Shown here: in pieces, positions 38,166 to 46,705 of the stretch
Layout of the letters: each line of letters opens with the position of its first letter
Numbering within the stretch: position 1 is the stretch's first letter
Assembly (NCBI RefSeq): GCF_030944625.1
Contig: NZ_JAUSXY010000001.1
Span: 310,001 to 374,000, forward strand
DNA length: 64,000 nucleotides
Reading direction: 5' to 3'
Source of the DNA: Arthrobacter sp. SLBN-112
GTDB taxonomy: Bacteria > Actinomycetota > Actinomycetes > Actinomycetales > Micrococcaceae
Position numbers and translations under genes: made by a program
Notes under the pieces: model-generated
The model's database searches: none
What the model was told of the DNA's origin: nothing
What the model saw: only the letters and a program-made list of their open reading frames with translations

Positions 38166-40043
38166 TTACCGGCCTGCGAACCGGGCCAGCGGGTTGGCCA
38201 GCCGCCCGGCCATCTGCAACCCGCCGGAGGGATCGGAGAGATCGAGCATGTGCTGGTTGTTGCGCAGCTGCAGCCGGTTGAGGCAGGACAGGGGAAAGTC
38301 CGCGGCGAAGAGGTCGTGCCGGGCGAACTGGGCGGCGAGTCCGGGGTGCTCCGCCTGGTAGTCCCGGATGGCTGCCGCCGCGGTGCGCCAGAAGTCCTCC
38401 CGGGGCAGGGTGCCGTCTTCGTCCAGCAGCGCCGCGAGGAAGCGGAAAATGCAGTCGAAGATGTCGGTGAAAATCGCCAGCACCTTCTCCCCGTCCGGGA
38501 TCGCGGCCTTGATCCTCGCGGCGTCCGCGGGCACCTCAACCCGGTCCCCCATCACGACGATTTCCTCGGCAATGTCCTTCATGACGGCACGGACGGGCAC
38601 GCCGTTTTCGAGAACCAGGATGACGTTTTCGCCATGCGGCATGAACGCCAGCTCATAGCGGTAGAGGCAGTGCACCAGTGGAACGAGGTAGGCCTCGAAG
38701 TACCGCCGGAGCCACGTGGCGGGGGCCAGCCCCGAGCGCTCGATCAGGGCGGCGGCCATCGGCTTGCCTGCCCCGTCCACGTGCAGCAGAGACGCCATGG
38801 TGGCCAGCTGTTGGCCTTCGCGCAGCAACGGCACAGGGCTTTCCCGCCAGAGGGCGGACAGCATCTTCCGGTACGGTGAGCCTTCCGCGGAGCCGGCCTC
38901 GTACTGCGGGTTGTGGTATCCGATCGCGGCTACCTCGCCGATCATGGTGAACCCGCGCTGCTGCAGCGCCTGGTCTGAGCCGATCAGTTCCCGCAGCCAG
39001 TCGTTGATGGCGGGCGTCGCCTTCATATACTGCGGGGAGAGCCCGCGCATGAAGCCCATGTTCAGCACGGACAGGGCGGTCTTGACGTAGTTCTTCGCCG
39101 GTGCGCCGGTGTTGAAGAACGTCCGGATCGACTGCTGCGCCTGGTACGGATCGGTTCCGGCGCCCAGATGGACGATGCGCTGCCGGGCGATCTCCGCCGC
39201 GAACGTTACTGCCAGCTTGTTCTCCCACTGCCAGGGGTGCACCGGCATGAGGAAGTACTGCTCCGGGTCGAGTCCCTGCTCCTTCAGCGCGGCGTGGAAC
39301 GTGCCCAGCAGAGGCCCGAGCTCGGCTCCGAGGTGCGTCCGGTAGTCCAGCCCGGCAGCCGAGGTGAAGACGGCGCAGCCGCGGTGCACGGCGACCCACT
39401 CCAAGTGCACAGGGGCACCGGTTTCGGGGGCGAAGGCGTGGTAGTCGCTGATGCCGAAGCCGAGGCGGCCGTTGTTGGCCACGAAGCCGGGGTGGCCCTC
39501 GGACATGCTGCGTTCGATGGCCTGGAAGTCGGCGGCAACGTCCGCGCCTCGGGTCACTCCTGCCGCCAGTTCCGCGGCGGTTGGCCGGCAGGCCGCTTGC
39601 TTGTAGGCGTGGCCGGCCAGCGTGCTGCTGATTTCTTCCAGGTAGACCGGAAGCATGGAGATGTTGATGCCAAGGGTTTCGTGGAAGGCCGTGATGAACT
39701 CCATGGCATCCAGCGGCGCCTCGGCGCCCTCATGGAAATGCCGGATGGAGCCGGCGTCGATGGACCAATGGTCCAGGTCAAGGATCCGCGCGTCGAAACG
39801 GTATTCGTGGGATCTGTCGTCGCTCACTACCCGGTAGCTGCCGGCGTGCTCCACGGCCGGGATGCGCTCCGGCGCAAGGATCCGCTCGTGCGAGAACTCA
39901 GCGAGCGCCTTGCGGAGCAGGTGCCGGTTGGCCGCCTCCCAGCGGAGGGGACTGAGGTGGGAAACTGCGGACGGAGAGGCAACTGCCCCGGCAGGGATGG
40001 TCGGGGCCGCTGGGGCTGCGGCGGGGTACAGGTCGGTGGTCAT
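38166..40043 (-). CDS. desD: NRPS-independent siderophore synthetase, DesD-like
   Basis: 625 aa IucA/IucC-family enzyme that joins N-hydroxy-N-acyl-cadaverine units into a desferrioxamine-type hydroxamate using ATP. Typical stretches: EGHPGFVANNGRLGFGISDY, YFLMPVHPWQWENKLAVTFA, STLAGHAYKQAACRPTA, LSVLNMGFMRGLSPQYMKAT, and FMPHGENVILVLENGVPVRA. It is the last gene of a desABCD unit; its ATG overlaps the acetyltransferase stop by 4 nt. Confidence 0.95.
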   Translation of the reverse strand: MTTDLYPAAAPAAPTIPAGAVASPSAVSHLSPLRWEAANRHLLRKALAEFSHERILAPERIPAVEHAGSYRVVSDDRSHEYRFDARILDLDHWSIDAGSIRHFHEGAEAPLDAMEFITAFHETLGINISMLPVYLEEISSTLAGHAYKQAACRPTAAELAAGVTRGADVAADFQAIERSMSEGHPGFVANNGRLGFGISDYHAFAPETGAPVHLEWVAVHRGCAVFTSAAGLDYRTHLGAELGPLLGTFHAALKEQGLDPEQYFLMPVHPWQWENKLAVTFAAEIARQRIVHLGAGTDPYQAQQSIRTFFNTGAPAKNYVKTALSVLNMGFMRGLSPQYMKATPAINDWLRELIGSDQALQQRGFTMIGEVAAIGYHNPQYEAGSAEGSPYRKMLSALWRESPVPLLREGQQLATMASLLHVDGAGKPMAAALIERSGLAPATWLRRYFEAYLVPLVHCLYRYELAFMPHGENVILVLENGVPVRAVMKDIAEEIVVMGDRVEVPADAARIKAAIPDGEKVLAIFTDIFDCIFRFLAALLDEDGTLPREDFWRTAAAAIRDYQAEHPGLAAQFARHDLFAADFPLSCLNRLQLRNNQHMLDLSDPSGGLQMAGRLANPLARFAGR

Positions 40044-40627
40044 AGTGGTGCTCCATTGCTGTCGGAATAGTGGGCGGGCGGGGCAGGGGCGGTGAACGGG
40101 TTCGCGGCCCGGGCGGCGAGGTAGTCGTTCCGGCTGCAGAAGCTCAGCAGCGCGTCCTTGTCCGGGAGCGCCACCACACCGGCCGGGCGAAAACCAAGCC
40201 GTTCGTTGAGGGCGTGAATCCTGGTGTTCCGGACGTCCGGTTCCACCACGATCCGGTCCACCCCGGGCTTGGCGAACAGCCGGGCCAGGACTGCGTCCAT
40301 GACGGCCGTGGTGAAGCCGGATTCCGGGGCGTTCGACGGCGGAGCGACCAGCAGGTGCATCCCCGCGTCGCCGGGCCGTACCGGGTATGCCGTTGCCAGC
40401 GGCGAGGACGCTGGCAGGTATTCCTCAACGAGGAAAGCCGGGACGCCGGCGTCGAGCCCCAGCAGGGCGTGGTGGTGTCCGCTCGCCTGGATGGCGGCGT
40501 ACTCGTCGGCGACGTCGTCAACGCCGGCGGCCAGCATTCCCCAGAAGGAGGCGTAGGGGCGCGTGACCCAGCTGTGCAGGAGCGCGGCGTCGCCCCGGGG
40601 CTCGACGCAGCGGAACGTGAACCTCAT
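40040..40627 (-). CDS. desC: Siderophore N-acyltransferase, DesC-like (GNAT)
   Basis: 195 aa from ATG 40627. Acylates N-hydroxycadaverine. GNAT features of the siderophore type: FTFRCVEPRGDAALLHSWVT, YASFWGM, VDRIVVEPDVRNTRIHALNE, RLGFRPAGVVALPDKDALL. An open extension upstream lies over desB and is rejected: the chosen ATG overlaps the desB stop (ATGA) and the TGA overlaps the desD ATG, so all cistrons are coupled. Confidence 0.93.
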   Translation of the reverse strand: MRFTFRCVEPRGDAALLHSWVTRPYASFWGMLAAGVDDVADEYAAIQASGHHHALLGLDAGVPAFLVEEYLPASSPLATAYPVRPGDAGMHLLVAPPSNAPESGFTTAVMDAVLARLFAKPGVDRIVVEPDVRNTRIHALNERLGFRPAGVVALPDKDALLSFCSRNDYLAARAANPFTAPAPPAHYSDSNGAPL

Positions 40628-41964
40628 GCCGGTACCTGCACCGTGATGCCGGCGGGCGCACCGAACTGCTGGAAGGCGATGCTCCGTTCCACGGGGTACA
40701 CCTCCCGGCCGGTGATCTCCCGCAGGATGCACGAGTTGCGGTACGCACCCATGCCGAGATCCGGAGTGGCGAACCCGTGGGTGTGCAGCTCTGCGTTCTG
40801 CACGAAGATCTCCCCCGGCACCACCCCGGTGCTGTAGTTGCGGTCCACCGCAAAGCGGCCCGCACTGTCCCGGGCAATGCGGTCCCGGATGCCCGAGAGG
40901 AACTCCGGTTCCCGGTAGCCGTAGCCGGTGGCGAACACCACGGCTTCGCTGTCCAGGCTGTAAGCGGCGCCCTGCTCGTCGTGGTGCAGGTGCAGGGTGT
41001 GCGTTCCGGCGGCCGCATCCCATCCGGCGGCGGTGAGCGTGGAATGGGTCAGCAGCCGCGTGGCCACCATCCCGGAGAGGCTCCTGGTGTAGAGGAGGTC
41101 GTAGATTGCGTCGATCAGGTCTGAGTTGATCCCCTTGTACAGGTTCTTCTGAGCCTTGTTGAGGTGGTCGCGGCGTTCCTGCGGGAGGCCATGGAAGTAG
41201 TCAACGTACTCGGGCGAGGTCATTTCCAAGGTCAGCTTGGTGTACTCCAGCGGGAAGAACCGGCCGGAGCGGGTCACCCAGTCCAGCCGGTAACCGTGGA
41301 TGTCCGCTTCCTGCAGGAGCTCGTAGTAGATCTCCGCCGCACTCTGCCCACTGCCGATAATGGTGATGCTGCGCCGCTGCTGCAGCTCCGCCTTCCGTGC
41401 CAGGTAGTCGGCGTTGTGGAAGGCCACTCCCCCGCGGCCGGCGGCGGCATCGGCCATAATGCCCCGGCCGGCCTCGGGCACGTACGGGCTGGTGCCGGTG
41501 CCCAGCACCAGCCGCCGCGCCGAAAGTACCTCCCTCCCGCCTGGACCGGAGGCGGCCAGCCGGTACACGCCGTCGTCGTACGCCGCTTCCAGCACGGTTG
41601 TGCCAAAACGCACGGAAGCCAACTGCCCGGCCACCCATTGGCAGTACTGGTTGTATTCGGCGCGCAGCGGGTAGAAGTCCTCGCGGATGTAGAAGCGGTA
41701 CAGCCGCCCGGTCTGCTTGAGGAAGTTCAGGAACGAGTAGGGCGACGTGGGGTCCGCCATGGTCACCAGGTCCGCCATGAAGGGAACCTGCAGGTGGGCC
41801 GGTTCCAGCATCATCCCGGGGTGCCAGTCGAAGGTTTCGCGCTGCTCCAGGAAGACGCCGGCCAGGCCCTCCACCGGTTCAGCCAGGGCGGCCAGGCCAA
41901 GGTTGAAGGGCCCGACGCCGATGGCGGCGAAATCGTGGATGGCACCGTCCGCGGGGGTGCTCAT
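40624..41964 (-). CDS. desB: Lysine/cadaverine N-monooxygenase, DesB-like
   Basis: 446 aa flavin- and NADPH-dependent N-hydroxylase (IucD/DesB family). FAD site DFAAIGVGPFNLGLAALAEP, substrate region DWHPGMMLEPAHLQVPFMAD, NADPH site SITIIGSGQSAAEIYYELLQ and the C-terminal VVFATGYGYREPEFLSGI. Hydroxylates cadaverine from DesA. Overlaps desA and desC by 4 nt each. Confidence 0.96.
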   Translation of the reverse strand: MSTPADGAIHDFAAIGVGPFNLGLAALAEPVEGLAGVFLEQRETFDWHPGMMLEPAHLQVPFMADLVTMADPTSPYSFLNFLKQTGRLYRFYIREDFYPLRAEYNQYCQWVAGQLASVRFGTTVLEAAYDDGVYRLAASGPGGREVLSARRLVLGTGTSPYVPEAGRGIMADAAAGRGGVAFHNADYLARKAELQQRRSITIIGSGQSAAEIYYELLQEADIHGYRLDWVTRSGRFFPLEYTKLTLEMTSPEYVDYFHGLPQERRDHLNKAQKNLYKGINSDLIDAIYDLLYTRSLSGMVATRLLTHSTLTAAGWDAAAGTHTLHLHHDEQGAAYSLDSEAVVFATGYGYREPEFLSGIRDRIARDSAGRFAVDRNYSTGVVPGEIFVQNAELHTHGFATPDLGMGAYRNSCILREITGREVYPVERSIAFQQFGAPAGITVQVPA

Positions 41965-43586
41965 GCGGCGGCTCCGTCCCGCAGGATTTCCGCGCCGGTG
42001 CGGCGCAGGAGCGTGATGATTCCGGCGATGTCCTCGAGCGTGGCCTCGGCATTGAGGAGGGTGAATTTCAGGTAATGGTGGCCGCCCACTGTGGTGCCGG
42101 CAACCACTGCCTGGCCGGAAGCGAAGACCGCCGCGCGCACTGCCGGGTTGAGCGCATCCGCGGCGTCTTCACTGAGCCGCTGCCCACTGGCCAGCCGCGG
42201 GCGGTAGCGGAACACGAGGGTGCTGAGATGCGGCGGTGCGGCGAGCTCGAAGTCGTCATCGGCGTCCAGGAGCGGGCCCACGCGCCCGGCGAGGTCGATG
42301 GCTTCGTCGAACAGCGCGCCGAGGGCGTCCGCCCCCATGACGCGGAGCGTCAGCCACAGTTTGAGGGCGTCGAAGCGGCGGGTGGTCTGGAGGCTCTTGT
42401 CCACCTGGTTGGGAATGTCCGCGAGGGCGGCGCTTTCGGGGTTCAGGTAATCGGCGTAGTAGGTGACGTGCCGCAGCATGGCCCGGTCCCTGACCAGCAG
42501 CGCGCTGGAACTGACGGGCTGGAAGAAGGTCTTGTGGAAGTCCACTGTGACCGAGTCGGCGAGCCGGGTTCCGTCCAGGAGGTGCCGGTACCGGCCGGAG
42601 ACCATCAGGCCGCCGCCGTAGGCGGCATCGACGTGGAACCAGGCGCCGGACGTGCGGGCCAGGGCAGCGAGCTCTGCGAGCGGGTCCACCGCGCCAAAGT
42701 CGGTGGTCCCGGCGGTTGCCACCACGGCCATCGGCACCAGGCCGGCGTCGCGCGCTTCCGCCATGGCGGCCGCCAGGGCGGCGGGGTCCAGCCGGCGGTC
42801 CGGCGTGCAGGGGACGCTGATGACGGCGTCGAATCCGAGGCCCAGCATCGCGGCCGATTTTTGGATGCTGAAGTGGCTGTCCTCGGACGCGAAGATCCGG
42901 AGTGTATCCAGCAGCGCCGGCAGGCGGAGACCGCGGCGGGCCGGGTCCTGGCGGAGGCCTGCCACGGCGTGGTTACGGGCGATCAGCAGCGCCTGCAGGT
43001 TGGACTGGCTGCCGCCGGAGGTGAAGATGCCGTCCGCGGTGGCACCAAGGTGCAGCCGCTGCGCGGTCCAGTCGATGAGGCGGCGCTCGATCATGGTGGC
43101 CCCGGCGCTCTGGTCCCAGGTGTCCAATGAGGAGTTGACGGCAGAAAGGACGGCTTCGCCCACCAGAGCGGGGATCACCACCGGGCAGTTGAGGTGTGCG
43201 GCGTATTTGGGGTCATGGAAGTAGACGGCGTCGCGCAGGTAGACCTCATCGAGCTCCTCCAGGGCGGCGGCGGTGTCCGGCAGCGGGGCATCCAGGTCAA
43301 CCGCTCCCACGCGGGCCTCCAGCTCTGACGGTTCGACGCCGGTGAAGGGCCGGGTGGTCCGCTCCAGTTTGGTGGCCACCGCGTTGACACCCTGCAGGAC
43401 CTGCGCCACGTACCGGGAAGAGTTCCTGGCATTGAAGAGGTGGTTGCTGGCCCCGAGCGCCAGTTCCAGCCGGGAGGCGAAGTCCTGGCCCGCGGGAAGG
43501 GCTGGCGGTTCCAGAGGGTCTGGTGAGTCATTCGCGGGAAGCGGTGGTTCCACGTGATGCGGGGCAGGGTGTGGCATCAACGGCAT
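41961..43586 (-). CDS. desA: PLP-dependent lysine decarboxylase, DesA-like
   Basis: 541 aa group II decarboxylase; makes cadaverine from L-lysine for the siderophore. Motifs: FTSGGSQSNLQALLIARNHA, GTTDFGAVDPLAELAALA, WFHVDAAYGGGLMVSGRYRH, and the PLP lysine in TVDFHKTFFQPVSSSALLV. The first 30 residues are Pro-rich and variable. AAAGGAAA precedes the ATG. First gene of the unit, about 85 bp downstream of the iron-box promoter. Confidence 0.95.
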   Translation of the reverse strand: MPLMPHPAPHHVEPPLPANDSPDPLEPPALPAGQDFASRLELALGASNHLFNARNSSRYVAQVLQGVNAVATKLERTTRPFTGVEPSELEARVGAVDLDAPLPDTAAALEELDEVYLRDAVYFHDPKYAAHLNCPVVIPALVGEAVLSAVNSSLDTWDQSAGATMIERRLIDWTAQRLHLGATADGIFTSGGSQSNLQALLIARNHAVAGLRQDPARRGLRLPALLDTLRIFASEDSHFSIQKSAAMLGLGFDAVISVPCTPDRRLDPAALAAAMAEARDAGLVPMAVVATAGTTDFGAVDPLAELAALARTSGAWFHVDAAYGGGLMVSGRYRHLLDGTRLADSVTVDFHKTFFQPVSSSALLVRDRAMLRHVTYYADYLNPESAALADIPNQVDKSLQTTRRFDALKLWLTLRVMGADALGALFDEAIDLAGRVGPLLDADDDFELAAPPHLSTLVFRYRPRLASGQRLSEDAADALNPAVRAAVFASGQAVVAGTTVGGHHYLKFTLLNAEATLEDIAGIITLLRRTGAEILRDGAAA

Positions 43587-43670
43587 GGGTTTCCTTTGCT
43601 GGTCAGTGCCGGAGGGGCAGTGCTCGGACCGGGCAGGGCTGGAGCGGAAGGCTCTTTTGCTGCACGCTTG

Positions 43671-43706
43671 TAAGGCAAGCCTTACTTAGGTAACCCTTTT
43701 AATCAA
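43671..43706 (-). promoter_or_regulatory. Iron-box-like operator and promoter of desABCD
   Basis: On the minus strand TTGATT, 16 bp, TAAGGC. Overlapping the -10 is the palindrome TAAGGCAAGCCTTA (plus strand 43671-43684), followed by CTTAGG. This resembles the DmdR1/IdeR box (TTAGGTTAGGCTAACCTAA) with about 12 of 19 positions matching. Iron-loaded repressor would block the operon. Confidence 0.7.
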
Positions 43707-43830
43707 ACTTTTGTGATGTATTTCGTCGCCAGCCGCGAACACACCATCCCGGACCGTGCCCATATACCCCCCTCGACGCCAGGCTTGGGGTCACGCCGGC
43801 GGCGGGACTGCCAGCCGCTAAGGGGGAAGC

Positions 43831-43977
43831 ATGGATCGGCAACAGGCACGCCTGGCAGTGGCAGCGGCAGGGCGGTTAAGCCCTGGAGTTCGGGCCTGCA
43901 CACCAGCCTGCGGACCGGACGTTCCGACCGCCCTGACTTGTGCACTAATTAGTAAGCATGCTTTTCTTATGGGGTAG
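43831..43977 (+). CDS. Possible short peptide gene (48 aa)
   Basis: Not recognised. An ATG with an unusually good ribosome site (AAGGGGGAAG, 1-5 nt away) opens a frame that begins MDRQQARLAVAAAGRLSPGV, has Cys at about 23, 27 and 37, and ends with a hydrophobic stretch. It lies in the 464-bp gap between divergent desA and the gene at 44051, just before the palindrome AAGCATGCTT. It could be a leader peptide or chance. Confidence 0.25.
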   Translation: MDRQQARLAVAAAGRLSPGVRACTPACGPDVPTALTCALISKHAFLMG

Positions 43978-44050
43978 ATGAACCTCCGCAAGCAGTTCGC
44001 GGCGGGACTGCCACCGCTGGCGGTTCCGTGAAAGAAGCCCAAGGAAGAAC

Positions 44051-44374
44051 ATGATGACCACCGCAATGGATGACCAGCTAATGGCGTTTGGGGAGCGCCG
44101 CGAGCCGGCTGAGCAGTTTCTGGCCACCACGGTACCTGTCGACGCAGGACTGCTGGTGACCCTCAATTCACGCATGCACTGCCGTACGCCGATGCAGCTT
44201 GTCGATCACGGGGAACTGCCGGTCCGGCAGCCCGTGTACGTTGACGGAACCTCCGTGGTCGCCCTGCGGCCGGAGGCGGCCGAAACCATCACCACTTACC
44301 GCTGCGCCTGCGGCTTCACCATCGACGTCCCCGGGACCGCCGTGGCGGTCAGCGACAAGGCCTTGGCCAGCTGA
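44051..44374 (+). CDS. Hypothetical protein with a Cys-x-Cys motif (107 aa)
   Basis: Not recognised. Acidic, no membrane segment or signal peptide. The C-terminal third has YRCACGFTIDVPG, a Cys-x-Cys that may be half of a metal site, with a single further Cys earlier (RMHCRTP). AAGGAAG precedes the double ATG, and the second ATG (44054) is an equally good start. Third codon positions are G/C-rich as for a real gene. It converges with the acetyltransferase, with CCCCGATCGGGG between. Confidence 0.65.
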   Translation: MMTTAMDDQLMAFGERREPAEQFLATTVPVDAGLLVTLNSRMHCRTPMQLVDHGELPVRQPVYVDGTSVVALRPEAAETITTYRCACGFTIDVPGTAVAVSDKALAS

Positions 44375-44410
44375 CTCCCGGCTCCCGTGTGCGCCGGCCC
44401 CCGATCGGGG

Positions 44411-44740
44411 TCAGCGCTCGGGCCAATCCACGAACTGCTCGTAGCCCTCGTGCTTGCGGAGGTAGCTGGACATGAACGGGCAGTGCGGAATGATGCGTTT
44501 GCCGGTGGCCACCACGTCATCCAGGGCAAAATGGGCCAGCACCTTGCCCAGCCCTTGCCCCTCGAAGTCCTGGCCCGTCTCGGTGTGGGTGAAATCGATG
44601 TGACCTGGCAGGTCGTGGAAAAAGGCCTGGACGGCGAGCCTGCCGTCCACCAGGAGTTCATACCGGTGGTCCGCGTCGTTGCGCCTCAAGGTGACGTTGG
44701 GGGTGAACTTATCCTCTGTGGACATGGTGTTCTCGGTCAT
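44411..44740 (-). CDS. Small GNAT-type N-acetyltransferase (COG2388/NATD1-like)
   Basis: 109 aa. Core YELLVDGRLAVQAFF, HTETGQDFEGQGLGKVLAHF (acetyl-CoA loop), then CPFMSSYLRKHEGYEQFVDW match the short acetyltransferase group typified by NATD1. Partner unknown. A second ATG at 44725 follows GAGAACACC and may be the actual start (104 aa). Confidence 0.85.
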   Translation of the reverse strand: MTENTMSTEDKFTPNVTLRRNDADHRYELLVDGRLAVQAFFHDLPGHIDFTHTETGQDFEGQGLGKVLAHFALDDVVATGKRIIPHCPFMSSYLRKHEGYEQFVDWPER

Positions 44741-44755
44741 GGTTCGACACTGGCA

Positions 44756-46178
44756 CTACTTCACCCCGCTGGCAATGCCCCTTCCGTCGCGCCTCCGGCG
44801 GGACGCGGTCCGGCCCGCGAGCCTGCTGCCACTCCGCGTCCCTGCCCCGCGCTGTGTCCCTGCCCCGAGCCGGGCAGCCTGCCCGCGTCGGAGCTTGGTC
44901 CCGGGCAGGCGCCGGCGCCGCAGCGGAAACCCGCCCAGGAGGATGATCGCCGCGGAAAAGCACAGCGTGCCGGCTGCCAGCAGCCCCAGTGACAGTCCGC
45001 TGAGGGCGGCGTCTGCCACGGGAATGAAGACCACCACGACGGCAGCCCCCGCCATGGCGGCCCGGCAGCGGAAGGTTTGCGCCGCCGTCGTCCGTTCCTC
45101 CAGCCGGCCAAAGGCTGCGGCCACCGGCAGGAGCAGGATCATCAGTGCCAGGACCACAAGGGGGCGCGACCACCACCATTCGGCCGTGCCGGAGTCCGGT
45201 TTGGGGATCGGCGCCAGGAGCAGCAACCCGGACATGGCGCCCAGCAGGGGCAGGTGCCACAGGTACACCGTCAGGGACCTGGCACCTGCCAGCGCCAGAA
45301 GCCGGCCAATCCAGCGGACCCCGGCCAGCGGCGCAAGGACCGGCCGCGCCAGTTCCATCACCGCCAGCTGGGAAACGCCCAGGATCATGAGGGTCAGGTT
45401 GGGCGGGTTGAGGTTGACCAGCATGTTTCCCCGGTACAGGCCCAACCCGGTCACGAGTCCGAGCAGCAGGTTTGCCGCCACGGCGAGGCCCAGAAGCCCG
45501 GAGCGGGAGAGGCGGGAAAAGTAGCCGTCTGCGGCCAGGAACCCCAGTTGCTGTACTGCGCACCACAAGAACACCAGGTTGGCGTTGGCGAGGTCCGGGA
45601 GGGCGCCCCGCAGACAGTCCACGGCAACCACCAATGCGGTGAGCAGGCCGAGGACCAGCCAGGGTGCGCGGGCATGGAGCGCCGCCAGGACGGGGATGTT
45701 GAGTTGCGCCGCGAGGTAGGCCGCCAGGAACCACAATGGCATGGCCGCCCCGGTGGCCAGGAGTTGGACTACCTGCCGGTCCACGCCCAGCGCGGCCGCC
45801 ATGGAGAGACCCGCCACCATCGTTGCCAGCAGAGCGGTGGCCGGGAGAACCAGGCGCAGGAGGCGCGCACGGATGAACTGGGCCGCGGTCCCGCCGCGGG
45901 CTTTGAGCCTGCGCCAGGACTGCAGGCCGGTGATGCCGCCGGTCACGAAGAACAGGGGCATGACCATGAAGATCCAGATAACGGGTTCAAACCAGTCCTG
46001 GCAGGGCGAGGGTGTTCTCCGTCGTCACGGTCCCGTCCGGGTGCAGGACCGGACTGACCATCATGGAATGGCCCACCACCACCAGGACCAGGCAGATCAA
46101 CCGGACAAGGTCGATGGCCGGATCACGGTTGGCCGTGTCCGCCCCGGTTGCTGTCCCCCGCTCGCTTGCGCTCCGCAC
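44756..46178 (-). pseudogene. Acyltransferase family 3 membrane protein, split by a frameshift
   Basis: Would be about 470 aa with 10 or more membrane segments. The N-terminal piece (46178 to about 46000) has the family start RDPAIDLVRLICLVLVVVGH and TVTTENTLALPG, then runs to a TGA. The rest continues in another frame with WFEPVIWIFMVMPLFFVTGG, ARLLRLVLPATALLATMVAG and so on to 44756. The joint is at about 45994-46003, where dropping one G from CCAGGACTGG would restore Leu-Pro-Asp-Trp-Phe. It is either a recent mutation or a sequencing error. The GTG start at 46178 has TAGGGT 6 nt before it. The C-terminal 60 residues are Arg-rich. Confidence 0.8.
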
Positions 46179-46184
46179 GGGTGG

Positions 46185-46190
46185 ACCCTA
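46185..46190 (-). promoter_or_regulatory. -10 box (TAGGGT) of a leaderless transcript
   Basis: TAGGGT, 6 nt (CCACCC), then GTG 46178 of the acyltransferase; no Shine-Dalgarno. Confidence 0.45.
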
Positions 46191-46268
46191 CAGAAGCCTG
46201 GCGTTGTCCACAGCACCATTGTGCTCCCGGCTCCCGCCTGGTTTAAGGACTAAACGTCCCTTCTGCTG

Positions 46269-46670
46269 CTATTGCAGGACCGCCACCAGGCCCAGGACGA
46301 CGGCGAGCAGCGGCGTTACGCCCTGGGTGGCGGCCGCGCGGAGGTACTTGCGGCCGCTGAGGGCCAGGACCACGGCCGCCAGGAGCATGGAGCCGCAGCT
46401 GGAAAACACCAGGGTCCAGCCGGCCACATCCTGCGCGGGCCCGGCCCCGAACGCCACCAGGCCGATTCCAATCAAGGCCCCGACCGCCAGGAACAGGTTG
46501 TAGAACCCCTGGTTGTACGCCAGCGGCCTGGTGATCTCGGCATGCTCCTGGGACCCGATGCTGAAGCGTTTCCAGGTGGCGGGCCGTGTCCAGGTCACGG
46601 ATTCCATGGTGAAGATGAAAACGTGCAGCGCCGCAGCAAGGAAGGCAAAAAAGAGGGAGGCCAGGATCAT
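46269..46670 (-). CDS. DUF1304 family membrane protein
   Basis: 133 aa with four hydrophobic segments. Family marks: ALHVFIFTMESVTWTRPATW and PLAYNQGFYNLFLAVGALIG. Function unknown. The ATG at 46670 has TAGGAT 6 nt upstream and no ribosome site, so it is probably a leaderless single gene. Confidence 0.88.
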   Translation of the reverse strand: MILASLFFAFLAAALHVFIFTMESVTWTRPATWKRFSIGSQEHAEITRPLAYNQGFYNLFLAVGALIGIGLVAFGAGPAQDVAGWTLVFSSCGSMLLAAVVLALSGRKYLRAAATQGVTPLLAVVLGLVAVLQ

Positions 46671-46676
46671 GGCTCG

Positions 46677-46682
46677 ATCCTA
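46677..46682 (-). promoter_or_regulatory. -10 box (TAGGAT) of a leaderless transcript
   Basis: TAGGAT, 6 nt (CGAGCC), then ATG 46670. It lies between the aldolase stop and the DUF1304 start. Confidence 0.45.
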
Positions 46683-46705
46683 GCCTCCCCCTTCACGGGA
46701 CGGTC

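Noticed and set aside
40628..41023. Upstream extension of desC
   Set aside because: Shadow of desB; ATG 40627 overlaps the desB stop and gives a normal acetyltransferase.
43703..43952. Two overlapping 79-80 codon frames beside desA
   Set aside because: No ribosome site, one covers the desA promoter, and the composition is noise-like.
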